The notes beneath the pieces are model-generated. The model saw only the letters and a program-made list of their open reading frames with translations, did no database searches and was not told where the DNA came from. Shown piece after piece: positions 41,890-55,500 of a stretch of DNA of 64,000 nt. Positions within the stretch are counted from its first letter, which is position 1; each line of letters begins with the position of its first letter. Source of the DNA: Blastocystis sp. Blastoise. Lineage: Eukaryota; Sar; Bigyra; Opalinata; Blastocystidae. The stretch spans positions 491,501 through 555,500 of the forward strand of contig JBBPEB010000005.1 in assembly GCA_039096225.1 (NCBI GenBank), in the 5' to 3' direction. Made by a program: the position numbers and the translations under genes.

Positions 41890-42161
41890 AAAAGTCAATT
41901 TTGATTCCCACAAACATAATCAGTTTTTTCTGGTAAATTCTAATTAAAAACCGTGATCCACGAATATGTCGCCCTATGAACACAAAAAATACTCCTTATG
42001 TAAAACAATAAACCTTTTTTGGCTTATCAGAGAAATTTATTAAACAATAAAACTAGTATTTTGAAGCTATAATATATTGTATATTATCTTTATACAAAAG
42101 TATTTTTTTATTCTATTAAAAATATATACTTATATGTGAGCAGAAAAGACTGATTAAAATC

Positions 42162-42595
42162 ATGAAAGGCTTATCAATATATAATATAGTGCCATTTATT
42201 ATTTTTTGTGTTGTTATAACATGGTATAACTCTTTTCATCTCATCTTATATTACTAGTTACTTCAAGTATATATATTTTAATAATCCGCCGTTCAGAAAA
42301 AATAGTACAATGATCAATTTTTCGAGGTTTCTTTCTTCAAATTCTATTCCTATTCAGCCATATTCCATGAGGAATATATCAGAGGGTGTTCATGATATAT
42401 ATGATAATGTTAATGATATTGTTAACAACAAAACTATTAAAACAAATAATGGATCTATTATAGTGCCAATAATAAATAATATACCATTTTCAAATCCCAT
42501 ATGGTATAAATTTCGCATATAACTGTTATTTCATATATATATTATTATTATTATTATTATTTTTAATTAATTAATTAATTACTTTATTAATTGAT

Positions 42596-42690
<95 letters not shown>

Positions 42691-43535
42691 GGAAAAGTGT
42701 TCTTGATAAACGATTTGACATTTTAAAAAATAATTATGATATGTATATTCATAGTTAATATTCCTTTTATTCAATGATTATTATTATTTTTAAGATGAAT
42801 ATAATATGGTAAATTCCTTTTTTTAATAGAATTCAACGCCCTTCTCATATGATGATACGACAAAAGTATATATATATGCTTTTAATGTTATATATTTTTA
42901 TAATTAAATATATATATCTTTTATATAATATTAATGTAATATATATATAGATATACAACAGCTAACATTAGATTTTACAAATTTGGTATCAGAATTCTTG
43001 AAATGAATAATATTTGTTATGATCTTCAGACTAAAAAATTTGATATTTTTATAAATCGGAATTATGCTACTAGAACCAAGAAAATTATAAGTAGTTGTAT
43101 ATATATAGTAGTTAATTCTGTTTTGTATATATATATATATATATCATAATATAATTTATGATCATTTTATTATATCTGATATTTATATAGTTAGTGATTT
43201 TATACCAACAAAAACATTATATAAAACAATAGAGAATGTAACATTTTTTAATAAAACAAAAAATATATGGATAATTCATGCAGCTTATGATAATCAAATA
43301 GCTCATTTTCAAGAAGCAGCTAATAATATGATTACCATAGCTAATCATCCTGAATTGTTCCCTAAAGTATATATAAGTAGTTAATTAATAGTATTTTATA
43401 TTTATTAGTATGATGGAATAAAACATAAAATAATAATATTAGAAATCTTATGACATAAATAATATGTATTATTATTATTACTATTATTATCATAATTATT
43501 ACTATTATTATCATAATTATTACTAGATATATAAT

Positions 43536-43634
<99 letters not shown>

Positions 43635-44729
43635 TAGATATGGTTTTATGGCCTACAATCAAGAATAAAACATTTTCTTGGATTGAAGAATATACGAATC
43701 TAATTCATGAATTATATCCTTCAACTGTACCGTTTTATAGGAATAATGATATATATCGTGTTTTTGGAAGATATTTTTGTTTAGAACATGTTGTATATAT
43801 AGTTATTTAATTAATATATATATATACTTTTTTTTTATTTATTTATACTTATAAATGATATAATATTTTTAATATATATAGGATGTTGTACATAGAGTAA
43901 TGAATCCATTATTTGGTAATATTTTTGCAGATCCAATTGAAGCTTATTATGTTCGTGTATTAGCTTATAAATATATAGGATATGATATTGCTTCTAAAAA
44001 ATATACTGTTCCTTTTGTATCAATACTGAATAGAACTCCACGAACCAATCTATATAATCGTCAAATACGAAATATTGATGAAATTATGAGAGAATTCGAT
44101 ACAAGATTTTCTGGATCAGTATATACTTAATATTTAATTTTCATTATTATAAAAATTATTATTTATATTTGTAGAAAGTATATAAATAAACATTATTTTT
44201 AGAATATAGAACTATCTATATACTTTTTGTCTTTTTTTAAATCATATATCATATTTCATCACTAATTTATATATATATAATATATATTATATAGTTCCGA
44301 TGTATATATAAATATATTATTATGGATTTCTTAAAACTTCAAGAAGTAGTATCAATTATGGTGAAAACAGATATATTAGTAGGAGCAGTAGGTTCTGGAC
44401 TAACAAATTCATTATTTATGCTTCCTTATTCTGTTGTTATTATGTTTTTCCCTACTACTTCTCAAGATTATTATTTCTATAGTCTTTCTTATTGTACAGA
44501 TATCTATATACTTCCTTCTTATAATGCTTCTTTAAATCATTATCCTTCACCTAAATTCGATAATTGTGAAAAAACAATTAATAAATATGGATATATAAAG
44601 AATGTTTCCTGTCGTATTTCAACTTATATGGATGATGTTTATATATCACCTAATATATTATATCATTTATTATGTATAGCAGAATTATATCTTAAACAAA
44701 AAAAATATTTTATACAATACGACTTTTAA
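42162..44729 (+). CDS. GT61-family glycosyltransferase, copy 2
   Basis: Same exon plan as the gene at 8630. It begins MKGLSIYNIVPFIIFCVVIT (signal anchor) and continues CYFKYIYFNN, then NGSIIVPIINNIPFSNPIW, KSVLDKRFDILKNNYD, IQRPSHMMIRQK and YTTANIRFYKFGIRILEMN. The core repeats IWIIHAAYDNQIAHFQEA, NPLFGNIFADPIEAYYVRVL, RNIDEIMREF and DILVGAVGSGLTNSLFMLP, and ends ...KKYFIQYDF at 44729. The N-terminal stem region is strongly diverged from copy 1, while the catalytic region is close, as expected for paralogues under constraint on the enzyme domain. No frame breaks were found. Confidence 0.8.
42590..42690. repeat. (TTTA)n in GT61 copy 2 intron
   Basis: Nearly perfect TTTA array about 100 bp long, longer than in copy 1. 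Confidence 0.9.
43540..43632. repeat. (TA)n intron of GT61 copy 2
   Basis: An uninterrupted (TA)n run forms the 3' part of the intron and ends at the acceptor tatag before the exon VDMVLWPT. The matching intron in copy 1 has no such run. Confidence 0.85.
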
Positions 44730-44734
44730 AAACA

Positions 44735-44778
<44 letters not shown>

Positions 44779-45586
44779 TGTTTAATATCTATTCTTTTAT
44801 TAATATATTTAAAGCCAAAATTGAATAATTAAAAGAATAATATATATAAACATATATAATGATATAATAATTATTTTTATCTTCTTTATTACTTGATTAT
44901 TGTTAATGTATATATATATATATTTCTTCATGTATTCTTTTGTTTCTATTTTTAAGTATTTGTTTATTTATTATTATAAACTTATGACTTTTCTTTTGTA
45001 AATACATATTTTGAATATTTGTTTAAAATCAATGAAAAGATTTGATTCATTTTGTATCTTAAAGTTTGTTGATTCATTATTGATTTATATTTACATCATT
45101 TTCTTCTCATCAACGTCAATTTTAAAAAATATATATCATATAAATTTCAAAGAAAAACAGTTTTGTGTATATTACTCATCTATTGAAATTATCATAAAAA
45201 ACATATATCATTGATAAACATATTTCATGTTTGATTTCTCAAGAATTCCGAAAAAACTCAAATGAAATATACTTTCTATAACTATTCTAATAGTTAGAAT
45301 ACTTATTTAAAATAATATGAATAATTTTAATAAAAAATGAAACAAAAATTTAAAAATACATAAAACTGAAAAAAATATTCAGTCAAAATACATACATAAA
45401 ACACAATCTATTCAGCAAAAAATCAGTCTTTGTCTTTAGGTTTTCAAAAAATACAAATACAAAAAAGAATTCCATGATTCTTTCATTCATTTTGTTTAAA
45501 TTAATTGCAAAGTAACTTTACAAAACACATATAAGTATTTAAATATAACTGTTTATTTCTGGATAATAAAATATAGAATCAAAAAA

Positions 45587-47145
45587 ATGGAAAAAAGCAT
45601 CAATTCACAACCGTCTATATTATCTTTCTGTTGTAAAGAAAATAATATTATTATCCAGCTATCTTCTGAGTCCTTACAACTCTATCCAAACTCGTTGTTT
45701 TCGAAAGTTTATCATAATCAAAAGTCTGATAGTCGAGGAATCTTTCATATTGATGTATCTGAGTCTTATTTGATAGAAGCTAGTTATGTGATGAAGAATG
45801 AGATTATTCCTTTGATTAATTACGAAGAAGATGAAGAATTTACTGCTTTAATTGATGGATTAAAAGAATTCTCAGTTCCTATTCCTCCATATATAACAAG
45901 AAGAATGATGTCAGATAAAACAAAACATCTTCCCTATTGTGAGATAAAGGAAGATGAAGTTGATCAATTGTCTACTTCAAATACTGAAAGTACTGTCGAT
46001 ACAAATGATAATATAGAATTTTCTAGAGAAGATTCTGAATGGAATTTATCTGAATTTGCAAAGAATGCTCAAGAGAATTTATGGAAACAGATGGAGCAAT
46101 TAGAAATGAGTATAAAAGAACAATCACCATTAAATTCTCCAGAATGTAATAGTGAAATATCTTTAGAAAATGATAATCATGATAATTATGAATCTATTGT
46201 ATTTCCTTCATCTACTATATTAAATAAAAATATTGAATATGATTTATGTCAAATTCTACATAATAATAATAATACTTGGAAAATGTTATTCAGGTAATTA
46301 TTTATGAGTCATAATTTTATTTATTTGTTTGTTTGTTTTTTTATTATTATTTTATTTATTTTTATTATTTTGTAATTAATATTTTTTGATATTTGTATTT
46401 TTTTTTGAATATTTATATATTTTTTAATAATCATCTGTTCACTCAAATTGATATTATATTATTTATTTATTTATTTATTTATTTCTATTTCTATTGCTAA
46501 TCTATCTATAGAGCCTCAGAGCATAATTTTTCAGCAACTGAATTTCATCAAATATGTGATAATCATAGTAATCTATTAGTTTTAGTTAAAAGTATTAATA
46601 ATAATATTCCTTGTATATTTGGAGGGTATACAAAAGTTGGCTGGAATACTACAAAATTAAATGAATTATTTGGTGGTATATATTATATATTATATATTAT
46701 ATATTATATATTATATATTATATATTATATATTATATATTATATATTATATATTATATATTATATATTATATATTATATATTATATATTACTATAATATC
46801 CTATAACAACTCTATATAGATTATAAAACAATTCAAGATGAAGATGCTTTTGTTTTTACGTTACAAAACCCTCACAATGTCCCTCCTACATGTTATCATT
46901 ATATTGGCCAATTAGATTCTTTAGCTTATGACCCTCATTGGGGACCTATTTTCTCGTCTTGTTTTTGTATATGTGATCAATGTAATCAATATAATAAAAG
47001 TAGTATTGATAATGATAGTATGAATATACATACAAATTATGAATGGGATAATATATATAAATCATCTCTTTTTGTTGATACAAATGATAAAACAAAAGAT
47101 AATTTCTTTTTTGTTGATGAATATGAAATCTTTGTCAAACAGTAA
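45587..47145 (+). CDS. BTB-like/TLDc-domain protein, copy 2
   Basis: Exons 45587-46293, 46512-46672 and 46820-47145. The exon 1 protein is identical to the gene at 11921, and one silent base change was noticed (GAATTC versus GAATTT near 45870). The domain layout is the same: BTB/T1-like N-terminus, acidic linker, short helix, TLDc domain ending VDEYEIFVKQ. The only large difference is the shorter 7-bp array in intron 2. Two intact, practically identical genes imply very recent duplication or gene conversion. Confidence 0.8.
46678..46790. repeat. 7-bp (TATATTA)n microsatellite, copy 2
   Basis: About 16 units, against about 40 in copy 1. Confidence 0.9.
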
Positions 47146-50100
47146 TTTTTTTTTAGTATTTTTTTTATATATAAATTCTTTTGTTCTTTAATATATCTAA
47201 TTTAGTATTATAATACTCCTTTTTAAAATTTTTACATCTTTTTTTCTTTTTATTTTATATATAATGTTTACTTATACTTGAATTTCATATATTCTATATA
47301 TAATTTCATGGCTTTTATCATGATGTAAAAGAATATATATATATATTTCATTTATTCATATTCAATTTTTTTTCAAGCTTTTATATTTCCTTTTATACCT
47401 CTTAGTATAAAAATATAACTAATTTATGCGCTATTATATTGTCATCATTAAATAGATTTGTTTTTTTTTAATAAATTTCATCAAATATAACTCTTTATAT
47501 GTCATCTATCTCATATTAGTTTTTTACTATAGAACAAACAACTAAAAGTGACCATGATTATACTACTACTTTTATTTACATAGTCTTAACAATAAAATCT
47601 AATATAATATGAGTAACTTTATTAATAATTTGAATCAGACTATTATAAGGGAAAAAAAATTGTTAATAAGAAACACATAAAAGTAGAGATGGGCAAAAGT
47701 AGCTACAAGTTTTGTGGCTACTTGTAGCTACTTTGTAGCTGAAAATAGCTACCCAAAGTAGCTACAAATTTTCATGATTTTTTCACGGGAGAAAAAAGTG
47801 GTTTTTTTGTGTATGATAGATATTATCTCATGAATATGTTGAAGTTATAATATAAAGAGGAAAGCATTTTATATGCCATAGGTAGCCTATTTGAAGTGAA
47901 AGAATCCAAAAAAATAAGTTAGTCTTAACGATATTCAGAATTACAATTGGTAAATCAGAACAACGTTGAATATTGATGATTTAATTGATGATATAAATGT
48001 AAATGTTGTAGATAACCACAGTAGTATATATTAAATCCTAAAAAATGAGATACCACCAAAAACATATCACAAAATGCTTAGATAACTACATTGAAACTAT
48101 TAAGCCACTTTATATCATAAAATAATAAAACTTTCTATAATAAAAATATAATATTTCGTTATCGCATAGAATTTAATTATTTTTCTTGTTAAACGTGGTA
48201 TTTAAAGCAAGTAGATTATTTTTAGTATATCATTTTAAATATTAACATGGTAATGTCACAGTTTTGAAATCATAAAACAATTTTCCTGGTTGTGAGTACA
48301 ATTACATGTAGATTATCATTACTATATATATGAGAATAGGCAAAAAAATTCCCATTGGTCAGTTTTTGGAAAATGCATTTGATTGGCTACTATATACTAT
48401 AGTTTGTCGCCGCAACTCCTCTAAACTTACGGGGAGTTAACTTTTGAGTGAAACACAGTTCAATAGGATATAACATGTAGTTGTGCACCATATATTTGGT
48501 TAAGCGATATAATTAATAATTAAAAAGATATTAATAAAAGAACAGAAAACATGATTTTTGAGTCGTTTTTGATTGGCTCTTTGGGGTGACCCCGATAAAA
48601 ATTGTTGACCAGACAATTGGAAAATAAACATGGGGTAAACTTGATTTTTTCTCAATCCCACAATATACGTTATCCGTGTTTATTCTTTATATTTATCTAT
48701 TTTTTAATACTTTTTCATATTGAACACGTGAGGCCTTAACGGTCAAATTTAGATTCTTATTTTGACATGATATTCTGATTCAGGAGGTCGAAAAACCTAG
48801 GTGTACCAATTTTGAGTTCCTGAGGACGATTTTTGAGTGATCGATATTTTCTTCGATCTTCTTATAATGGACTAATATTGTATAATGGTAATCAATAGGT
48901 CCTCAAACTACTATAGTTAAAACAAGGTCTTAAAATAATGAGTTTGAGTGTCACAATTTTGAAAAATGTGAATTAAGTGGTCTTAGAGGATAAGATTCAA
49001 TATAATGACTTTTGTTTAGTAAACTAGAGATAATACTCTATTCTATGTTAAAAGGAGAGTCAAAATTATGATGGTCAAAGTGTATCACCAAATGACAAAA
49101 TGTGTCTTAAAAAGTAAAAGTGTTTGCATATGTGTATAGAATCATGTATTAAGTATATTCTATGAATAAGAACTTTAAATAAATAGTTTAAGGTTGCCAA
49201 ATTTAAATAAATGTGTAAAACATAGTCTTAAACTATGAATAAAAAATTTATAGATTTTAATTAGTGTACAGCTGTAGTAGCTCTACAACATATCAAAAGT
49301 GCAAAGAAAATAATTTTTAGAGAGTGGATGTGTGAGGTGTTGTGAGAGTTATTAAAAATTTATTTTTACTTCAGTTTATTTAAAATCGTGAATTTCGTGC
49401 ACTGTAGAAAAATTGAGTCAAAAAATCAACTCTAAGGGTCTTAAATTTAAAAAAATGTAAAAATGAGTGACTTAGAGGACGAGATTCAAAATAAGAGTGT
49501 TTATTCATTAAACTAGAGTGTATGAGCTATATTATGTTAAAAGAAGGGACGAAAATGTTTTGATCAAAGTGTATGACCAAATGGTAAAGTGTCCTTAAAA
49601 AGTCTAAAGTGTTGACTAATGTGCTTATAGAGTCATATAAAGTCTACTATGTAAATATTAGCTTTTAAAAATATGTTTAAGCCTTTCAATTAGTAAAAAT
49701 ATGTTCAAAGAGAGTCATAAAATGAGAGTTTTAAGAAACGAGATATTGTTCAGTATACACTAAGAGACACTCTACAACATATCAAAAATATAGCAAAAAC
49801 TATTTTTAGAGACTGGATGTGTGAAGGGTTGTGAGAGTTATTGAAAAAATATTTTTACTTCAGTTTATCCAAAATCGTGTTTTTGGAACACTGTAGAAAA
49901 ATTAACTTCAAAAATCAACTCTAAGGGTCTTAATTTTAAAAAATGTGAAAATGATTGACTTAGAGGACGAGATTCAAAATTCCCCATCGCTTTCATATAA
50001 TTAGACAACACACTCTATATTATGTCAAAAGGAGGGATGAAAATATTTTGGTCGAAGTAAATGAGCAAATGCAAAAGGTTTACAAAATGTTTTAAAGTGA

Positions 50101-50745
50101 TCACCAATGTGTAGCTATGGTCATATTAAGTAAAGTGTGTAAATATTAGCATTTAAAAATGAGTTTAAGTGTGTCAACTTTTCATAATGTGTCAAAAAGG
50201 GTCTTTAAGAAAGAGATTCAAAACATTTACTTTTATTTAATAAATAGTATGATAAACTCTATATTATATCAAAAGACTGACGGAAACTGTTTTGATACAG
50301 TGGATCTTGAATGGGTAAAGTCTATTTAAAAGTTACTATTTTGAGTTATTTATGTTAAAATCATTATTTGAGACGAATATAAAAATATTAACTTTTTAAA
50401 TAATGTTTTAGTTGTCAAAGTTAGAATGAATGCTGACTTTGTTATGATTAAAGCTTTCTAATTCTTTTAAAAAGTATTAAAATGAGTTAAAATTATTATA
50501 TTATGCTTATTTAAATGAATTTTATGAATTAAAAATACTTTACACTACTTCACATTGGTACTCATTTCTAAAGTTATTGACTTTAAAAACTCAAAGAATG
50601 TTTTAAACAGTTGTTTAATTATTACTAAATACAAAATATATTTTAAAAATAAATTGTTGTGAAAAAATTGACTTAGAAAGTGATTTTAATTAAACAATAA
50701 TTTTTTTCTCTTTTTTAATTTCTTATTTAAAAAGTCTAAAATAAT

Positions 50746-50811
50746 CTTATATCAGGAATTGAACCTGATTACAATCATAAAATAATTGTAACTCTCCATA
50801 TAGAGTATAAG
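50746..50811 (-). ncRNA. 66-nt tRNA-like module, copy 4
   Basis: Minus-strand fold: CTTATA/TATAAG, CTCT/AGAG, TTACAAT/ATTGTAA, TCAGG-TTCAATT-CCTGA. The middle stem differs from copies 1 and 2 but still pairs. Confidence 0.6.
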
Positions 50812-50950
50812 AAATTAATATTTAATAAATAATAAATAATATATATAATATATAATATATAATATATAATAAATGACTCATATTAAAAACTATATATATA
50901 TAATATATAAGATAAAAGATAATAAATATTTTTTATATACTCTTTATGCA

Positions 50951-50997
50951 GCCGCGGTCCGGGGCCGTTAGGCACTGGACCTGCGGCGTGACCCTAG
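50951..50997 (+). terminator. Helitron 3' hairpin and CTAG terminus, copy 2
   Basis: Same GC-rich hairpin as at 21933-21979. Confidence 0.85.
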
Positions 50998-51976
50998 TAT
51001 AGAATAATATATTAACAAATTATTCAAATTATCTTTTGTGAACAAATAAATAAATGAATATACACAAAAACATTACTTTTAAGCAATAAGAACGATTAGA
51101 ACGATGATCATAATGGAAATGAATATTTATTTAAAAAATAGCATCTTACTTTCAAGTAATAGAAATTAAAAGACAATTTTTTAAATATACAAGACAAATT
51201 AAGATATTCTTTATACGAGAAATCACTAAATAAAATTACTACAAATGTATTCATTTCAATTATCTTACAATATACAAATATTATTCTGTTCTGTGACCTA
51301 TGACTGCCTTATTTTGAGTTACATCTGTTCTCTAAATGGAAAAGTGTTCCATTTATGTGTCATTTGATGAGATTATATTTGTAGTTTATTATCTCTTTCC
51401 ACATTAAAAGTCATTTGTGATTAATAACGGTAGAATATGGTAGAGAATAAGTAAAAAATAGGAAGTTATTCAAATTAGCCATGCTTATAATCCTTTATTA
51501 TATCTCTAACATTGGTAAGCACGAGTCTAATATAATAGTCATGATGTTTTAATTTATAATAGAATACTACTAAAGTAAATGTTGACCAATTATTATATCC
51601 AATTATCAAAATTTTATACTGGAAGTGTGAGAAATAATATAATGAATGTAAAAATATATTAAAACTATTTAAGAAATATGTCCTGGCTATTTAGAACAAG
51701 AATAAAAATTTTGCAAATACTTTTTTAGAAAAAAGAAACTCCATGTACCTTGCCCATCTCTACATAAAAGATTTAAAAAAAAAGAGAGAAAAATTCCAGA
51801 CAATAGTTTGACTATTTTTCAACTCCAGACAACAAAACTATAGGGAATCTAAATTATCGCGGAAATAATGACATTTTGGCAGAACATTTAAATTGAGTCT
51901 AAAGAAAAATCAAATATAGACAGGTTATTTGTTATATATTTAAATACAGGCTATATAAGTGTTCTATTCAGATATA

Positions 51977-52513
51977 ATGATTAAAAAATACGAATCAATG
52001 TTTAAAGAACAAAATTTTTCTAATATTTATTCAACATTAGACCCCATTATTGTAGTATATGTCTTTAATATATGTTATTTAATTAATAAACACGTATAGG
52101 CATCTGATCATAGTGATAGACGAACAAATCCGTTAACTTCAACAACAGCCAGTGGATTGCAGTATGCAGATGGAAAGCTAAGAACAAAGGTAGATGATTC
52201 CAACAATTGTAATGGGTTCTACAGAGTGACTGATACTCCTAAATATATATTGTATAAAAATTTAATATTCGCTCAAATGAATGGCATTCCCAATGTGATA
52301 GACTCTTTGGATGAAGTTGAGATTTTTATTCGTAAGTATAGTCATGATATGGGCTACTCATTAAGAGTAATCAGAAGTTCAAGTATGAACATTATTTATG
52401 GATGCCCAATTAAGATGTGCAACTTCGTTTGTGAATATAGATATGAAAAAGGTTCGTTTAATTTAGTCAAATATCACATACATGATACAAACGTATATAT
52501 ATCTATTTATTAG
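51977..52513 (+). CDS. MULE/FLYWCH-type zinc-finger DNA-binding protein, copy 2
   Basis: Same two exons as 15849-16385, with identical protein from LQYADGKLRTK to the stop at 52513. The zinc-finger residues lie in YGCPIKMCNFVCEYRY and HIHDTN. Family-B element 2 begins 40 bp downstream. No DDE catalytic domain is present. Confidence 0.7.
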
Positions 52514-52552
52514 TATTAATTTATATTTTTTCTTCTTTATATATAATTAATA

Positions 52553-55500
52553 TCCTTAATTTAGTTCTGCAAAAGTACGGTGTCTCACACACTTTCACCT
52601 TTATTGACTTTGTTATTAACTTTTATAAAATAAAAATAACATCATAAAATCCAGAACACAATTCTGAAAATGACTGTTAAAGAAATTTTTCAAAAACTCT
52701 AAATTTCTGGCTAAAAAACGGAAAAAACCATTTTCGCACAAAATTTTAACCAAATCTATTGGATTATTTTTATTTTATCCAATATTTTTCATTTTTATAA
52801 AAACACTTATTTTTCGTTTTTCATTTTTTATTGTTTTCTTATTTTTCCTATATCACTTCACATACTCTATATTTATTTTTATAAAATTGACTTTTATTGA
52901 CGGGTTAGTCTTATAAATAGTTTTGACGGGTGAATTTGTTTATATTTACAACTTGACAACATATCAATACACACATCACTAACTATAAACTCTAAAATGG
53001 TTTCAGTTGTTATGATACTGACCTCAACTACTCTGAAACCACAATAATTCCTTTAAATAACAACAAAAGTCAAACTGATATCCGACACATTCCTTCTTTA
53101 TAAACTTATTTGAGCTTTAATGTATTTATTTAACTCTGTATCCGTCATAAATATGTTTTATATTTTAATAATATGTTTTAATAAGAAAATATTTGATAAT
53201 AGAAATTTTGATGTTTTGATAGTATAGTTTGTTATTCGTCTTTCTCCTTGAGTTTTGGGTATTTTTTAAAAATAAAAGTATAATTATAATTAAGATAAGC
53301 TATTGCAGATACATATTTTTTATTTTATCTAAATATTTAATATTGACTGAGAAACATTCATTTATATGAAAAACATAAAAATGAAAATTTTCAAAAAAGG
53401 GTATAGTTTGTTATTGTGATTTCTCAATCAATTCTTAATAAAATAAAAAAGTTAGAACATATTTAGAAACTAGACATGTCATAGCAGATACATATTTTTC
53501 ATTTTTTTAATTAATTGAAAACTCAGGTGACAAGAGTCAATAGTTGAACTCAATAAAAAATGACTTTCAAAAAATTTTCTTAAAAAGTTTTCATTTGTTT
53601 TTTGTTTATATTTTCATCATTAACAATTTTATTTGACATTTGACTTTATATTTAAAAACTACATACCAAAATAAACATATTTTACAATTTTATTTTGTTT
53701 TTAAAAGACTTTGACAACAGATCACCAGACAATGTTAACTCAATAAACTCTTAAAACGTTTTAATACGTGTTCAGAACCACTCATAGACACTGTACGTGA
53801 CTTATTTGAAAAAGTTAAGACAACATGTTGAACTGATACTGACAATGTTTGTCTTAAAAAGTAAGTTATGAGTCATTATGAGTTGTATATGTCATAAATA
53901 AGCTTAAAATAAATAAATTTGTTTTTAATTGTCTTTAATTAGTGAAATAAGTCGTTTAAAAAGAAGAAAGCATTTTTGATACTATAGTTTATTTTGACAA
54001 TTTTTCCATCAATATTAATTTTTAAAAAATAAATAAAACTTATTTATAAACTAGACAAACTATAGTTTATAAATTTATAAAAATATTATCAAAATATAAA
54101 ATAACTTTTGAGATAAAAAATTATATATGCAAAACATAAAAAAAATAATTTTTGAAAAAAGGGTATACTTTATAACATTAATTTCTCAGTCAATATTTAA
54201 TTATTTTAAATAATTTTAACAAATTAATATAGAGAATAATATATATTAACGATATAAATTTTAACATTTAAAATTAATTAAGAAATGAGTTCAGTAGAGT
54301 CAATAGTATAACATGTTAAAAAACTGAAAATTGAAAAATCATTTTTCTCAAAATTTTCTGAAAGTTGACAAATCAAATTCATATTTGACAATTAATTTTT
54401 TTATTTTTGAAAACTAGACTACATATGTATTACATTTCTCAAAAAAATGGTCAAAAGTGGAGTTGACGAGTGAATGAGTATATGCACATGTTGACTCATA
54501 ATTTTGAAAAAAGTAGTTAAATATGTCCTAAATCACATATCAAAGCAATTCTATAAATATTATCACTTTATAATGAGTTTAAAGGGTAAAATAATTTTGA
54601 ATTGTCTGTTTGACTGTCTTAAGTGAAGAGATTCAATACACTTTTTATAAAAATGAGTATTAGAGTGTTTAATGTTTATAATAATAAAAGAATTGTTTGA
54701 AATAAAGGTGGTTGTGTGTTTGACCAAAATGTTAAAATGAGTCTATTTTTCTAAAATGGTTACAATAAGTATATATTGAGTGTTTTTAGAGTGTTTCATA
54801 TTAAAATCTACAATAAATAAACATTTTAAGTTGTTCAAAAAATTATTTTTTTAGAATTACAATAGTTAAGTCAAGAGATTCAAGTCACTTTTTATAATAA
54901 TAATAAATAGACTTATTATAGAATATAAAATATTAAAAATTAGTTTAATTAAACATGGTTGACTGTTTGATAGGAGTGTTAAAATGGGTAAAAAGATTTT
55001 AATTGTTTCTAAAACTGTATAATACGTTTTTATGTTACTAAATACAAAATTATTATTGTTTAAAGAATGTTTTTTGTCTTTCAAAAGAACTCATTCTTTG
55101 TAATTGTGACTTTAAACAAAAGAGATTCAAGTTATTTTTTACAAATTAAAATAACAAATTCAATACATGTGTATATTAGCATAAAATTAGTTAAAATAAA
55201 AGTGAGTATATGTATTTAAAAACGTTCAGTCTTTTAGAGTTTTTTTATGATAACTTATTTGTTTTAGAAGCTATATTGTATGTATAATAGGTAAAGTTTC
55301 CAAAGTATTTAAATCTATTTAGTTATGAAATGAAATGTAATTTTTGTTTTATATTTTAGTTTTTATTTCTTATTTCTAGAATGATTTTGATAACACTATA
55401 AAAATTGAATTAAATTTGAATTAATTAATTTTAAATAATGAAAAGATAATTTCTCTATAAATATTCTCTTTTACTTAAAACGAATAGATTCTATTAATGA

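Larger units (their letters stand above)
48316..50997 (+). mobile_element. Family-A Helitron, non-autonomous, copy 2 (2682 bp)
   Basis: Starts TCATTACTATATATATGAG and ends GACCCTAG. The empty site at about 14870 reads GATTATATAGAAT, matching GATTA plus TATAGAAT around the insertion exactly, so there is no target duplication. The hairpin is at 50951-50988. It is about 460 bp longer than copy 1, mainly from an extra module (about 49480-49960) that again includes GACGAGATTCAA. No Rep/helicase ORF. Confidence 0.92.
47684..51762 (+). mobile_element. hAT-type transposon copy 2, split by a Helitron
   Basis: Same TIRs and CATAAAAG target duplication (ending 47683 and starting 51763) as copy 1. The Helitron 48316-50997 is inserted inside it, and a 46-bp internal deletion lies near 48045. 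Confidence 0.9.
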
